Shown in pieces: positions 55,712-64,000 of a stretch of DNA of 64,000 nucleotides. Below the pieces are notes generated by a model. It was given only the letters and a program-made list of their open reading frames with translations, had not been told where the DNA came from and did no database searches. Numbering within the stretch: position 1 is the stretch's first letter; each line of letters opens with the position of its first letter. Source of the DNA: Notospermus geniculatus. Taxonomy: Eukaryota; Nemertea; Pilidiophora; Heteronemertea; Lineidae. Where the stretch lies: contig NMRB01000366.1 in the NCBI GenBank assembly GCA_002633025.1, forward strand, positions 193,234 to 257,233, read 5' to 3'. The position numbers were made by a program, and so were the translations under genes.

Positions 55712-58700
55712 CTGGAATAGCAAAGGACTGTTAGGTTGAACAGATTGTTACCTGTAAAAAAGGAGAGATTTGAGTGCCCAGGCATATCTGAACGGCAGTC
55801 TTCACAGCCTACAAGGTTGGGTGTAAGCCAAAGTCTTTATCGTTGTCACACGTACGTCATTCGCACATGGCTCTTCCGTAATCGAAGGTGGTCTTCGAAA
55901 TCGGATCGAATCGAATCGATGGTCTTCGAAATCGAAGACTTATTTTAAGTACGGTATATATGTGCAAATCGGAACGATCAGTCAATTCTATCACTGTTTC
56001 AGGTGCAAGAAGGCATGGCAGAGAATTAAAAACTAGAAGGCACGCCAAGAAAGATATCTTGAAAAACTAGAAGGCATGGCAAAGACAACTAGGAGGCTGA
56101 GCAATATACTTCAAAAACTAGGAAGCGTGGAACTAGGAAGCGTAATATTTTAAGATGAAGAAAGACGAAGGATATGTAGGCCTAATTATAAGGCTATAAA
56201 CAAATGAGAAAATACTTGGCATTCTGGTGTTCTTGAGGCGGTCTGCGAGTACGCAAGCAAGAAAAACGTCATTTTAATCTCAAAATCCTTATAGAAATTG
56301 GAATACAAACGCAATGCGGTGTAAAGCTTGCAATATCGGATGCTGTAGCAATGCCGAGCAAAAACAGAACAGATTTACCTTTGATTCGAAATGTCCCTAT
56401 TCCTAAAGAATATGAAATAGAAGTCTATTCTAAAGACAGAAAGAATCTATTCCTAAAGACAGAAACAATGACCCTAATTTCGAAGAAATAACTTGTACAC
56501 AATAAAAAACTTGAGGATTGCATCATGGCAACCAGGGTAAAGTCATGCATGACCCGCCCCCGAATTTTTTTTCCTAACCGATATATCCAACGACAAACTT
56601 TTTTTTCCTAACCTTTATAGCAAAAGCTAATCCTAATCCTAATCCTAATAGTACACCCAACACCAACACTAACCCTGACCCTAACCCTAACCCTAACACT
56701 TACCCAATCATTAACCCGCTATTCACTTCGTTATTTTCATTTCGTAATGGATATACTGGTTAGGAATCTAAAACAATCCGCGACCCGCCCGGACGCTGGG
56801 CGGTGACGTATTTTAGTGGTGAGTGGATGTGTTATCTCCTGTTGGGGGGGGGGGGGATAGGTATCACCCTCATAAGGATGAACATCAGTTTCAGAACTTT
56901 AGATCACAAAACTGAACAGAACCGCCTACCTGTCTTCTTGCACTCTTCCATGATATGGAGACCATCCGTCATGGTCAGACCGTCAGGGACAGACGTGCCG
57001 GTAGAGGGCGCAATACTGGGGTCCATGGCGTCGATGTCGTAGCTCAGATGGAGGCGACGGTTGGGGCTAAAATAAAGGTGTACACCCAGTTTTATAGTGC
57101 AAAGGAGGTGCACACGATGAATTTCAAAAATCAAAATAAAGCCATTCGATTCTTATTTGCAAATGCAATAACCCGTCGAACTGACGTCATGGCTCATAAA
57201 GTCAATTTCTTTTCCTAAGCTGGCGCCACAACTAGGCCTAATGATTAATGTCCGGTTTTGCCTGCATAACTTCGTGATCTCGATATCTTTGTTTTGATGG
57301 ATCACATTTGAAGAGGCCTGCATGTTTCTCATGGTTCTCTATTGCGAAGTCCGTGCCCGACGGACAGTTCGCCGAATGGCACGCGGCTCGGTGCAGCGAC
57401 CCAGTTTATACTCACCCAGGATTGAGATAGTCCAGACAGTCCTTGACCGTAGCCTCGATGCCCACCTCGCGGACATCCTCAGCATAATAGGCTTTAATGT
57501 TGTAAGATTTGAGGAACGCCCTCTCAGCGTCGTCCACGTCACGAAGCCCGATGTAGGCTAGATTCCTCAAGTTGATCCTGCAAGAGAGAGCAGATTCAGC
57601 CAATCATTTCCGTTCCCGCGGAATTGTGAAATCCGTATTTTATATACCACTTAGTCACAAACGTCTGCCCGTTGATGTCCACATCGCTGGAGCGGACCGC
57701 GTGAGAAGATGGCAGGCAAATCCTCCTCTATTTGGTAGGCCTAAGTTGATTCGTCTGATACCAAATGGTATCAAAATGCATGAACTTCATCAAACATAGC
57801 AATCAAAAATGGCGTGCATGACCACTTACCTCGGCTGCGTGAGCCACTCGAAGCCCGGGATTTTGTTCGGCATTTCGGTATCAAGCTCCTTGGCGTTGAA
57901 AGCCAGTGGCATGCCGTGGATATTTCCAGAGGGGCTTACGGCGGGTGTGTTGATGTCAGCTGTAAATATACACCAAAACTTCAACAACGAAGCAAAGAAT
58001 TGTTTTTNGTGATTCTCAGGTCGTGAGATACTCGTGCATGGTCTGTGAATCAAGACCACGAGATAAGACCTGTTGCGCAACTCGCCACAGCTTTTGAGAG
58101 ATAACGCCGCCATTTTCCAATTGGTTCTCCGGCCAGCGCCAACGCAGTAGCCTCTGAAACATCTTCACAATGGTTGATACCCTAGAATTATACATACATA
58201 GAAAACATAGTCAACTGGTTCGGTAGAAGGATCAAGAACCTTGCTCCAGCACCAACATCATGGTCTTCACTTTTAAAGAAGGCCTACACTACTTACTGCG
58301 CATGCGCTAGCTGATAAAGGCCTAGGCCTACACTACTCACTGCGCATGCGCTAGCTGATATAACTAAAGTTACCCCAAATTTATGGCGGAGGATCCACTC
58401 TGTGGTCAGAGTTGTCCGGAGGACGGATTTCAGTTCAAATTCGTTACCAATGGTTTCTCGAACTTAGCACAGACCCCATATCCAACTTTGTACCAAAAGT
58501 CCCCAAGTGACCAATCATACATTCATGAAATGTGGTATTCATGGAAATGAATTACGAGTGTCATCATCGGGGCAGTGTCCAGTATTTCACCAATTTTTGT
58601 TATCTTAGCCTTTCATTTAATGTATTCTCTGCCAGTGTCCAAAAATAAAAATACGCAAATAAAATAAAATAAAATTAATTAATTTTACTGCTTTTTGGAC

Positions 58701-61700
58701 CTAGGCCTAGCTTGGTATGAGGGAAGCGTCGACCATGATGTCTAGATGATCACCAGCGCCGACGCGGTAGCGACCAGAAGTTCCGAGGACCAGCGCCGAC
58801 GCGGTAGTCCTCAGAAATGGTACTGGTATTAAATCACCCTGTACTCATCTGGTGTTGGTCAGCGTCGATAAAGAGCACAAGTACAGCTGCCAAGGCCAGC
58901 GCCAACGCGGTAGCACTTGGGGTCTTGGATTCAGCTGATTCTGTGGCTTGAATTGAAGTACGGAATGCCAGCGCCGACGCAGTAGCAGTAGCTTTCCTTT
59001 GCGTCGTTTCGGCTGCCGTCAGGGTTGTCACGTAGGTCAGCGCCAACGCGGTAACCCATCTCTTGACGTGTTCCGTCCGCACTCGGAGACGTCCTATTCT
59101 TCTGTGGGCCGGTTTCTGATTCCTCTAACATTCTCCAAATCGAGGGGATGGGGCAATTTCAAAAATCAATGTCGGGACAAATACCATGAAAATGCCACCA
59201 AAATCCATAAGGCCAGCTTATGAACTTTTAATGCTCAGAGTAGTTGAACCAAAATTAAGTTTTCTCCGTACCGAATGCATAGAAGGCCGAATGCATAGAT
59301 CGAAGTTTCTTTTTTGTTGAGAAATGAGCCCTGGAGATTGAATGTGCCGGAAGAGAGAAGTATTTGAAATTTTGAGTGATCACCGAAGATATACTACTTA
59401 CCGTGGGCGTCAATCCACAGGATGACAACTTCAGCATCCTGATCCTCTGCATAGACCGAGTGGCCGTACACGGAACCAATGGCATTGCTGTGATCACCAC
59501 CCAACAGCAGGCACAAGGAAGCGTTGGACAGCTCACGGTAAACGGCGTTGGCAATCTGGAAAAAGGATGTTGATCTGTGATGACAAAGAAATGAGGATTC
59601 AAACTATGAACCGTGTTTTGTGGAATTCGATGGATGACTTGGAAATTTGAAGAAGAAGATGGCACTGTGGAAAAAATGGAGCAGATCAGAGGACGTAAAG
59701 AGACAGAGAGGAGTGTGCACAAAGATAAATTAAGATGATGAAAAGGAAGAAGAAACAGAGAGGGAAATCGGAAAAGGAAGAAGTGTATGAAGAAAATGAG
59801 AAAGAGTTAAGAGGAAGATAAGAAGAAGATGACTGAGAGAGAAGAGTGATACATAAAGAATAACCAGGGATGGACATTTACCGGATAATCTCTTGAATGA
59901 CTTGATGAATAAAAGGGAAGGAAATCGAGAGAATCAGATGAAAATGATAAATGATGAAAAGGGAAGAATAAGCAGGGAGGGAAAGCGAAAAAGGAAGAAG
60001 TGTTGAAGAAAATGAGAAAGAATTCCGAGGAAGATACGAAGAAGAAGAAGATGACGGCAGAGAGAGAGGAGTGGTACATAAAGAATGACTATGGATATTT
60101 ATCGGGGAGATCCCTTGAATGACTTGGAGAATAAAAGGGAAGGAAATCGAGCGAGTTGATGACACTGACAGTCACATTTCTGTTGTCCTTACCTTTTTGT
60201 TGTCATCCCCATTCTTCCTGACGTTCATCAATGGTGCCATGGACTTCTCCACTTCTGTCCCAGTCCTCGGCAGATCATGCGGCATGGCGATGTTAGGAAG
60301 TACCACATGACTGACTTTCTTGTCTAAAAAAGAGAAAGTGAACGGTTGACGGTTGGACCATCGATCAAGAACTGCTATAAAAAGGCATGATTCTACTGAT
60401 GAATAAATTCGATACGTGAACAGGCAGGCATGCAGGGAGGCATAAAGGAAATGGTACACGCCATGCAAAGAAACAGCTTCTCATGTCATTCCAGTCATTG
60501 CCAAATAATGGGCACAAGGAGAAACACGGGACCGTAATAGAGAGGTTTGGATAACGTTCCCACTCCCGACTCCGACTCCCCATCAAATGAGTGACTTCTC
60601 ACTCGGGAATCGGAGTTCCACCCGACTGAGACTGGTGCAAGCTTCATACATGTCATAAAAACACTGTACCTGATTCTCTCAGATGAGGTGATAGCTTCTC
60701 CCATATCATTTCTGCTCCCTTGCTGACGTCCGATTTCGACTGGAATAAAAAAAGAGCTTTATTGCAAATGTTGGGATTTCTGCTGCCGTGTTCATTCAGA
60801 AGATGTTGCTTCGTGATTGTGTGGAAGGGGCGCGATTTTGGATTCGAGTCGTTTCTGACGCGGACATTAGAGAGGATGCGTAGCTTTCCGACTCCGACTT
60901 CAACTAGGAGAATGAATTGCAGTCCGCTGTAGACATCCTTGATAAAAATGATTTGATAGACGTTTGCAAATCGTAAAATGCCATAACTTTGTGGCAGAAT
61001 AATTTTGACTCGTAATCGGAACTGCGCAAAAATCGCAAATATCGTAGTCGTCATAGTCGTGTCTCAAAGTCGTAACGACTAGGATTACGACTTCAATATT
61101 CATTATTTATCCGCACTTCCGATTTATTGGGCCAATTTTTTCTACCTTAATCAATTTATGGTGTTTGACGAATTGAAAACGTCTATAAAATCGTTTTTAT
61201 CAAGGATGTCCATTAGCGGACTGCAATTCATTCTCGTAGTTGAAGTCGGAGTCGGAGTCGGAAAGCTGCGCGTCCTCTCTATTGAGGGACCTAAATCCAT
61301 GAGGCAGGGGGTCCAATAGATTGCTATTCATCTGAATAAAGAGGAGCTGAATGAGGGTGGGGTATTGTGTTTTAACCGCCTAATGCCGGTTATAGGAGAC
61401 CCAATTTCAGCAGGGCTTTGTGTCCGAGTGATGAAAAGAAACGACAACACGAAAGCCTTGCAGTGAGAGGATGGTGTTTTAACTGCACTATTGACAATTT
61501 CCACCAAGTTCATTATTGTAGTGATAACATTTGAAAAATTCCAGATGCGCCATATTGGGAGATTTAAATGAAAATTCGTCGGGAAAGGTCATTGTCCGAC
61601 AATGGCAAATGAGTCTTTTGTGTTTAATCGTTACACTCAATTTAAGCGCAGAGGCAACCACCATGAAGGTCATGTATTATATAGCCACAAAGCTCCTTTC

Positions 61701-62692
61701 CCTTTTCTTTACCTTTTACCGATTAATTTCCAAGAATGTTCATAAAATTTGGAAAAGCACTTCTTATGGTCGAGACAGAATTTCGTGGTTTAAGAGCTGG
61801 TATAGTGTTTTTCATATCGTTCTGGCCAAAGAGGTGAAACCATTACACCATTACAGTTCAGTGACAAGAGGTCAGGCAATGTAAAAAACATATAGGCCTA
61901 GTCACCCGACTAAATAGGCCAAACCATTCTCAAATATATATAAAACAAAACGCCGTGACTCTCAATCAAATTCTTCGTCCACTTTCCAACACTCCTTATT
62001 CACCCGAAGCTTTTCTACCGCTAAACATGACTCACCCAACCATCCCTAACCACCCCAACTAAATCAAACGAAACCATCCAAGCATCTACACGCTTCAACC
62101 AAACAAAACGTTTTGATCTTCAAAACGTAACCACTTTTGGCATTTTCTCCCAAAGGGAGTAAAACAGTAGGTCCTTTGAATAGAATATAGTTTTATAAAA
62201 TTTTCCATTCGGAATCAAAATCAGAAAATGAACGCCCATGAGAATGGAGAATGCAATGTTAATTTTTCAGGTATGGGTTATGGCTGATTCGTGCCAAATC
62301 ACAAATGACTCTCACCGGCTTGTCTAGACAATTTTCATAAATATATAGGCCTATAGTTGGTATATAAATAATATCAAAAATAGATATCTATTTTTGATAA
62401 TATGATTGTCGACATTTTGTCATTGGGGACCTAGGCACGATGGACCTTCTATTAAACCAATGGAGTCGCAAGTAAAATGTAATGAAAAATCAACTAACAA
62501 TACAATAAATTGGAAAGTCGTCTCCGAATATTTCGCAAATTTTCGACCCCAATCGGTGTCTTCCTCAGGCGCTATAGAAGAGATCCCAGAGGTGAATGAG
62601 CTAGAACCTAATGATGAAAAATCGACTAAAATACGAATGTTGCGCCAACTCACCTGTCCTGAGTTAACTGGGGCTTCCACGACTGAAATCAT
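55560..62692 (-). CDS. ARG: Arginase (cytosolic type), complete
   Basis: Hydrolyses L-arginine to ornithine and urea with a two-manganese centre. Eight coding exons on the minus strand: 62692-62654, 60739-60670, 60323-60193, 59555-59402, 57959-57830, 57577-57416, 57066-56930, 55711-55560; all junctions are in phase, giving 975 nt and 324 residues. Metal ligands are all present: GGDHS, WIDAHAD (split across exons) and SYDIDAMDP. Substrate-site residues fit too: ADINTP, SPSGNIHG (catalytic His), GLRDVDD and AEVNPGLG. The N-terminus is divergent: MISVVEAPVNSGQ then SKSDVSKGAEMIWEKLSPHL, lacking the usual Gly-Val-x-x-Gly-Pro motif. No mitochondrial leader is visible if the ATG at 62692 is right. 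Agmatinase is a less likely relative because the NTPxxxPSGNxHG block is arginase-like. Which paralogue is not determinable. Confidence 0.93.
56560..56780. mobile_element. Fold-back element enclosing telomere-like repeats
   Basis: The ends CCGAATTTTTTTTCCTAACC and GGTTAGGAATCTAAAACAATCCG are imperfect inverted copies, continued by 'gatatatcca' and 'tggatatac'. Between them lies a (CTAATC)n then (CTAACC)n tract at 56628-56705. It sits in arginase intron 7. Confidence 0.65.
56628..56705. repeat. Interstitial telomere-like repeat (TTAGGG on minus strand)
   Basis: 'ctaatcctaatcctaatcct' grades into 'ctaaccctgaccctaaccct', i.e. TTAGGG-type repeats on the minus strand with variants. Short and interrupted, so not a functional telomere. 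Its place within the inverted repeats suggests it travelled with the element or is a repaired break. Confidence 0.75.
56930..57066 (-). CDS. ARG: Arginase exon 7
   Basis: Acceptor CCTTTATTTTAG, donor CAG|GTAGGC, phase 2 in and 1 out. It encodes PNRRLHLSYDIDAMDPSIAP then TGTSVPDGLTMTDGLHIMEE. The DID aspartates bind manganese. The donor is less regular (GTAGGC) than in the other exons. Confidence 0.95.
57416..57577 (-). CDS. ARG: Arginase exon 6
   Basis: Acceptor CTCTTGCAG, donor TGG|GTGAGT, phase 2 at both ends. It encodes INLRNLAYIGLRDVDDAERA then a variable helix and VGIEATVKDCLDYLNP. YIGLRDVD is an arginase hallmark. Confidence 0.95.
57830..57959 (-). CDS. ARG: Arginase exon 5
   Basis: Acceptor TATATTTACAG, donor GAG|GTAAGT, phase 1 in and 2 out. 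It encodes ADINTPAVSPSGNIHGMPLA then FNAKELDTEMPNKIPGFEWL. It contains the last Asp of the DAHxD metal motif and the catalytic His of SGNxHG. Confidence 0.95.
58133..59054. repeat. Dispersed GC-rich 18-mer, six copies
   Basis: CCAGCGCC(G/A)ACGC(G/A)GTAG occurs at 58133, 58753, 58790, 58896, 58968 and 59037 (last copy one base off at each end). All are in the same orientation, within arginase intron 4. Spacings of 620, 37, 106, 72 and 69 bp are irregular and the DNA between copies is not similar, so this is not an ordinary tandem array. Confidence 0.85.
58285..58361. repeat. Two tandem units with GCGCATGCGC palindrome
   Basis: 'cctacactact' followed by 'actgcgcatgcgctagctga' occurs twice about 40 bp apart, joined by 'taggcctaggcc'. 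GCGCATGCGC matches the NRF-1 site consensus. Intronic; function unproven. Confidence 0.7.
59402..59555 (-). CDS. ARG: Arginase exon 4
   Basis: Acceptor TTTTTCCAG, donor ACG|GTAAGT, phase 0 in and 1 out. It encodes IANAVYRELSNASLCLLLGG DHSNAIGSVYG in two pieces and ends VVILWIDAH. GGDHS and WIDAH carry manganese ligands. Confidence 0.95.
59700..60160. repeat. Purine-rich tandem repeat, about 222 bp x2
   Basis: GAAGAAGAAACAGAG-type sequence. 'aaaagggaaggaaatcgag' recurs at 59911 and 60133 and 'agaagtgt..gaagaaaatgag' at about 59778 and 59996, giving a period near 220 bp. It lies in arginase intron 3, nearly all A/G on the + strand, pyrimidine-rich in the sense of transcription. Minus-strand Ser/Phe-rich ORFs here are composition artefacts. 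Confidence 0.8.
60193..60323 (-). CDS. ARG: Arginase exon 3
   Basis: Acceptor TCTTTTTTAG, donor AAG|GTAAGG, phase 1 in and 0 out. It encodes DKKVSHVVLPNIAMPHDLPR then EVEKSMAPLMNVRKNGDDNK. This region is variable between arginases, but the length and position before IANAV fit. Confidence 0.88.
60670..60739 (-). CDS. ARG: Arginase exon 2
   Basis: Acceptor TTTTTATTCCAG, donor CAG|GTACAG, phase 0 in and 1 out. It encodes SKSDVSKGAEMIWEKLSPHL then RES. It occupies the place of the Gly-Val-x-x-Gly-Pro helix of other arginases but diverges from it. Confidence 0.8.
60865..61282. mobile_element. 418-bp inverted-repeat element in arginase intron 1
   Basis: The left arm (60865-60950) has ATTAGAGAGGATGCGTAGC, CTTTCCGACTCCGACTTCAA and GACATCCTTGATAAAAA. 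The right arm (61193-61282) has TTTTATCAAGGATGTC, TTGAAGTCGGAGTCGGAGTC and GCTGCGCGTCCTCTCTATT. The arms are about 85 bp and about 90 percent inverted-identical by eye. A related fragment with 'cccgactccgactcccc' lies near 60568. No coding capacity. Confidence 0.85.
61283..62653. other. Arginase intron 1, no further gene
   Basis: It holds a 28-bp palindrome at 62372-62399 and otherwise only short ORFs (61531-61884 + is the longest) without similarity. Confidence 0.45.
62372..62399. repeat. 28-bp perfect AT-rich palindrome
   Basis: TATCAAAAATAGAT followed directly by ATCTATTTTTGATA is a perfect inverted repeat with no spacer. Intronic in arginase. Confidence 0.9.
62654..62692 (-). CDS. ARG: Arginase exon 1 (start codon)
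   Basis: ATG at 62692-62690 begins MISVVEAPVNSGQ and runs to donor CAG|GTGAGT, phase 0 out. SVVEAPVNSGQ aligns with the VAVIGAPFSQGQ strand at the start of arginases, so this is the natural N-terminal beta strand. An in-frame TAG lies two codons upstream of the ATG on the minus strand (ctacaatATG context), supporting this ATG unless a 5' coding exon exists. Confidence 0.82.
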
Positions 62693-62998
62693 ATTGTAGC
62701 CTTTGAAGAAATGATCGAAAACAATTTCGTCACTGAGAAATCTTGTTGTGGCTGTTTTGCTATCGTTTCGTTCTGCTCAAAATGCGGGCGACCACATGGT
62801 TATAACTCACTGGAATTCACGTCCGGTTAATTCTCATTGGTTCGTGGTGGCAACACCCATATCTTACCCCCGAATTTGGCCAATAGTAGACGATCAATTG
62901 AATTTGGCCGAATGCCACTGTCGTTGCTTTGTTGTTCTGTTGCCCAACTCGGCAATGTGCCAGGATCAAAGTTTCGTAAATGTTGGTAGAAATAGATT
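62693..62998 (-). promoter_or_regulatory. Presumed arginase 5' UTR/promoter region
   Basis: Sequence directly upstream of the arginase ATG on the minus strand. No TATA box or initiator could be assigned with confidence; the call rests on position only. Confidence 0.25.
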
Positions 62999-63600
62999 AT
63001 TAAGCCCCATTTACGATTACGTTTTTCAAATTTTCATCATACATTTGTATGATGATGTTCAAATTTGAACATCTGCGAACAAGTGCGAACATGTTGGATG
63101 ATGTTCGAGCCCCGGGGTTCGAGCATGCACATTGATTTGGAAAAATGTTGTACGATGTTCAAGCTCTAACGAATCAGATTACAGTTTTGGGTCACATGAT
63201 ATTTCGGGTCACAACCTTTATTAGGAGTTTCTCAAAGGTTGCGACATCCATCCTTTGTAGGATGACTGGTCTTCAGCCCTCTGTTCCTTCAGAAGTGAAT
63301 GATATGCCCCCCAAATCCCTCTCCTCTGGATCCATTTAATTGTTTGACCCACACATGTGGTGCTCTCAATCTCCTCACCACGCCGAACAATTAATAGGAT
63401 AATGTACATATAGAGTTGCAGCTCCAACACAGCGCAACCTCCTGTGAGAGTCCATGATGGAAAAGTGATTTTCCTCTAAATTTTCCGAAACCTTGGACAA
63501 AAGTCCTATGGTATAAACAAGTGTTTTTAGTGAATTTTCATCATACAAGTGTATAATGAAAATTTGAACAAAAGTATGATCGTCTAAATGGAGCTTTATT
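62999..63600. mobile_element. About 600-bp TIR element upstream of arginase
   Basis: The left end TTAAGCCCCATTTACGATTA then TTTTTCAAATTTTCATCATA is inverted at the right end as 'aatgaaaatttgaac' then 'gatcgtctaaatggagcttt'. Subterminal 'catcatacatttgtatgatg' is itself palindromic, and 'gatgttcgagc' words repeat inside. No transposase is visible. Confidence 0.75.
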
Positions 63601-64000
63601 CATTGTTAAAATTCTCATCGTACACGAAAAGTTTCGAAACCAGCTTTCGTGGGGCATTTTGGATCCCGATCCAAACTTATCTCTTATGTGAGATGTGTGG
63701 TAGATGCCAGGTCATTTTTTCTAAATTTATTTCTGAAGAATGGTTTGGTAACTTGTTCTTTGGGAAGGAAGAAACTTGGTCCCCTCTAGTTAACTGAAAA
63801 TCTGTCTTCCAAGCACATGATGAACTTGTGAACTTGACGGCCCACATGACCAGGCAGGTACATGGTTGTTTCCAAAGACTTGTTCCAGTGGCGTAGTTGT
63901 CAACAGATTTGACAATAACAACATTCAAGTTGTAAAATGATGATCTCTTCCCGACACCACATAGGTTTTCTCCGTGCAGTCTGTTCCTTCTACATTGAGA
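63601..64000. other. Flank, nothing recognised
   Basis: ORFs at 63588-63797 (+) and 63677-63928 (-) overlap and have no recognised similarity. Confidence 0.4.

Noticed and set aside
58834-59082. Ala/Thr-rich minus-strand ORF (82 codons)
   Set aside because: The repeated residues come from the GC-rich 18-mer copies. It lies in an arginase intron and has no similarity to a known protein.
59687-60165. Ser/Phe-rich minus-strand ORFs
   Set aside because: They are produced by the purine-rich tandem repeat in arginase intron 3 and appear in several overlapping frames.
55560-62692. Agmatinase or formimidoylglutamase instead of arginase
   Set aside because: All ureohydrolases share GGDH and DxD motifs, but NTPxxxPSGNxHG and YIGLRDVD with the EVNPGLG end fit arginase best.

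Overview
This is an intron-rich animal nuclear genome window with normal GT-AG splice sites, long introns (up to about 13 kb), no prokaryote-like gene packing, and a high load of short inverted-repeat elements. The repeat style (many TIR-only elements, hairpin-headed repeats, frequent 'taggcct' and 'accggta' words) suggests a marine invertebrate, perhaps a deuterostome or lophotrochozoan; the species cannot be fixed from the sequence alone. Nine isolated single 'n' characters and two N runs show it is a draft assembly, and several single 'n' positions sit on near-identical duplications.

Two genes are clear and converge on each other. On the + strand, 8198 to about 41767 (possibly to 48800 with a 3' UTR), is PPP4R4, a HEAT-repeat regulatory subunit of protein phosphatase 4. 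Fourteen coding exons join in phase with good splice sites. The N-terminal exons (about 80 residues of the human protein) were not found, and one internal stretch of about 50 residues is absent between exons that still join in frame. On the - strand, 62692 down to 55560, is a complete eight-exon arginase of 324 residues with every metal-binding and substrate-binding motif of the family; it starts without an obvious mitochondrial leader.

Layout: 1-8197 is upstream or intron sequence with a tRNA-derived SINE (about 3480-3683), a 162-bp MITE (4437-4598) and a 1.24-kb TIR element (4840-6075). 8301-16852 holds a hairpin-headed repeat and a 1.2-kb direct duplication (10226-11430 and 11885-13082). 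17001-30250 is a huge intron with fold-back elements, an N gap, a 1.13-kb duplication (21360-22485 and 27346-28473), a 99-bp tandem array, and two orphan exon-like ORFs (13376-13527 lies one intron earlier, 28830-29015) that may belong to an unrecognised nested gene. 30251-41767 carries most PPP4R4 exons. 42630-45463 is a 1.41-kb tandem duplication. 49828-55463 between the genes is a 2.77-kb tandem duplication, one copy of which carries a fold-back insertion. 55560-62692 is arginase, whose introns hold a fold-back element with telomere-like repeats, a dispersed GC-rich 18-mer, purine-rich repeats and a 420-bp inverted repeat. 62999-63600 is another TIR element.

The two genes have no obvious shared pathway: one is a phosphatase regulator, the other a urea/ornithine enzyme. 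The points most worth following up are the triplicated 3' splice site before a PPP4R4 exon (34830-34995), the in-frame missing PPP4R4 exon, the fold-back insertion at 54919-55040, and the orphan exons.
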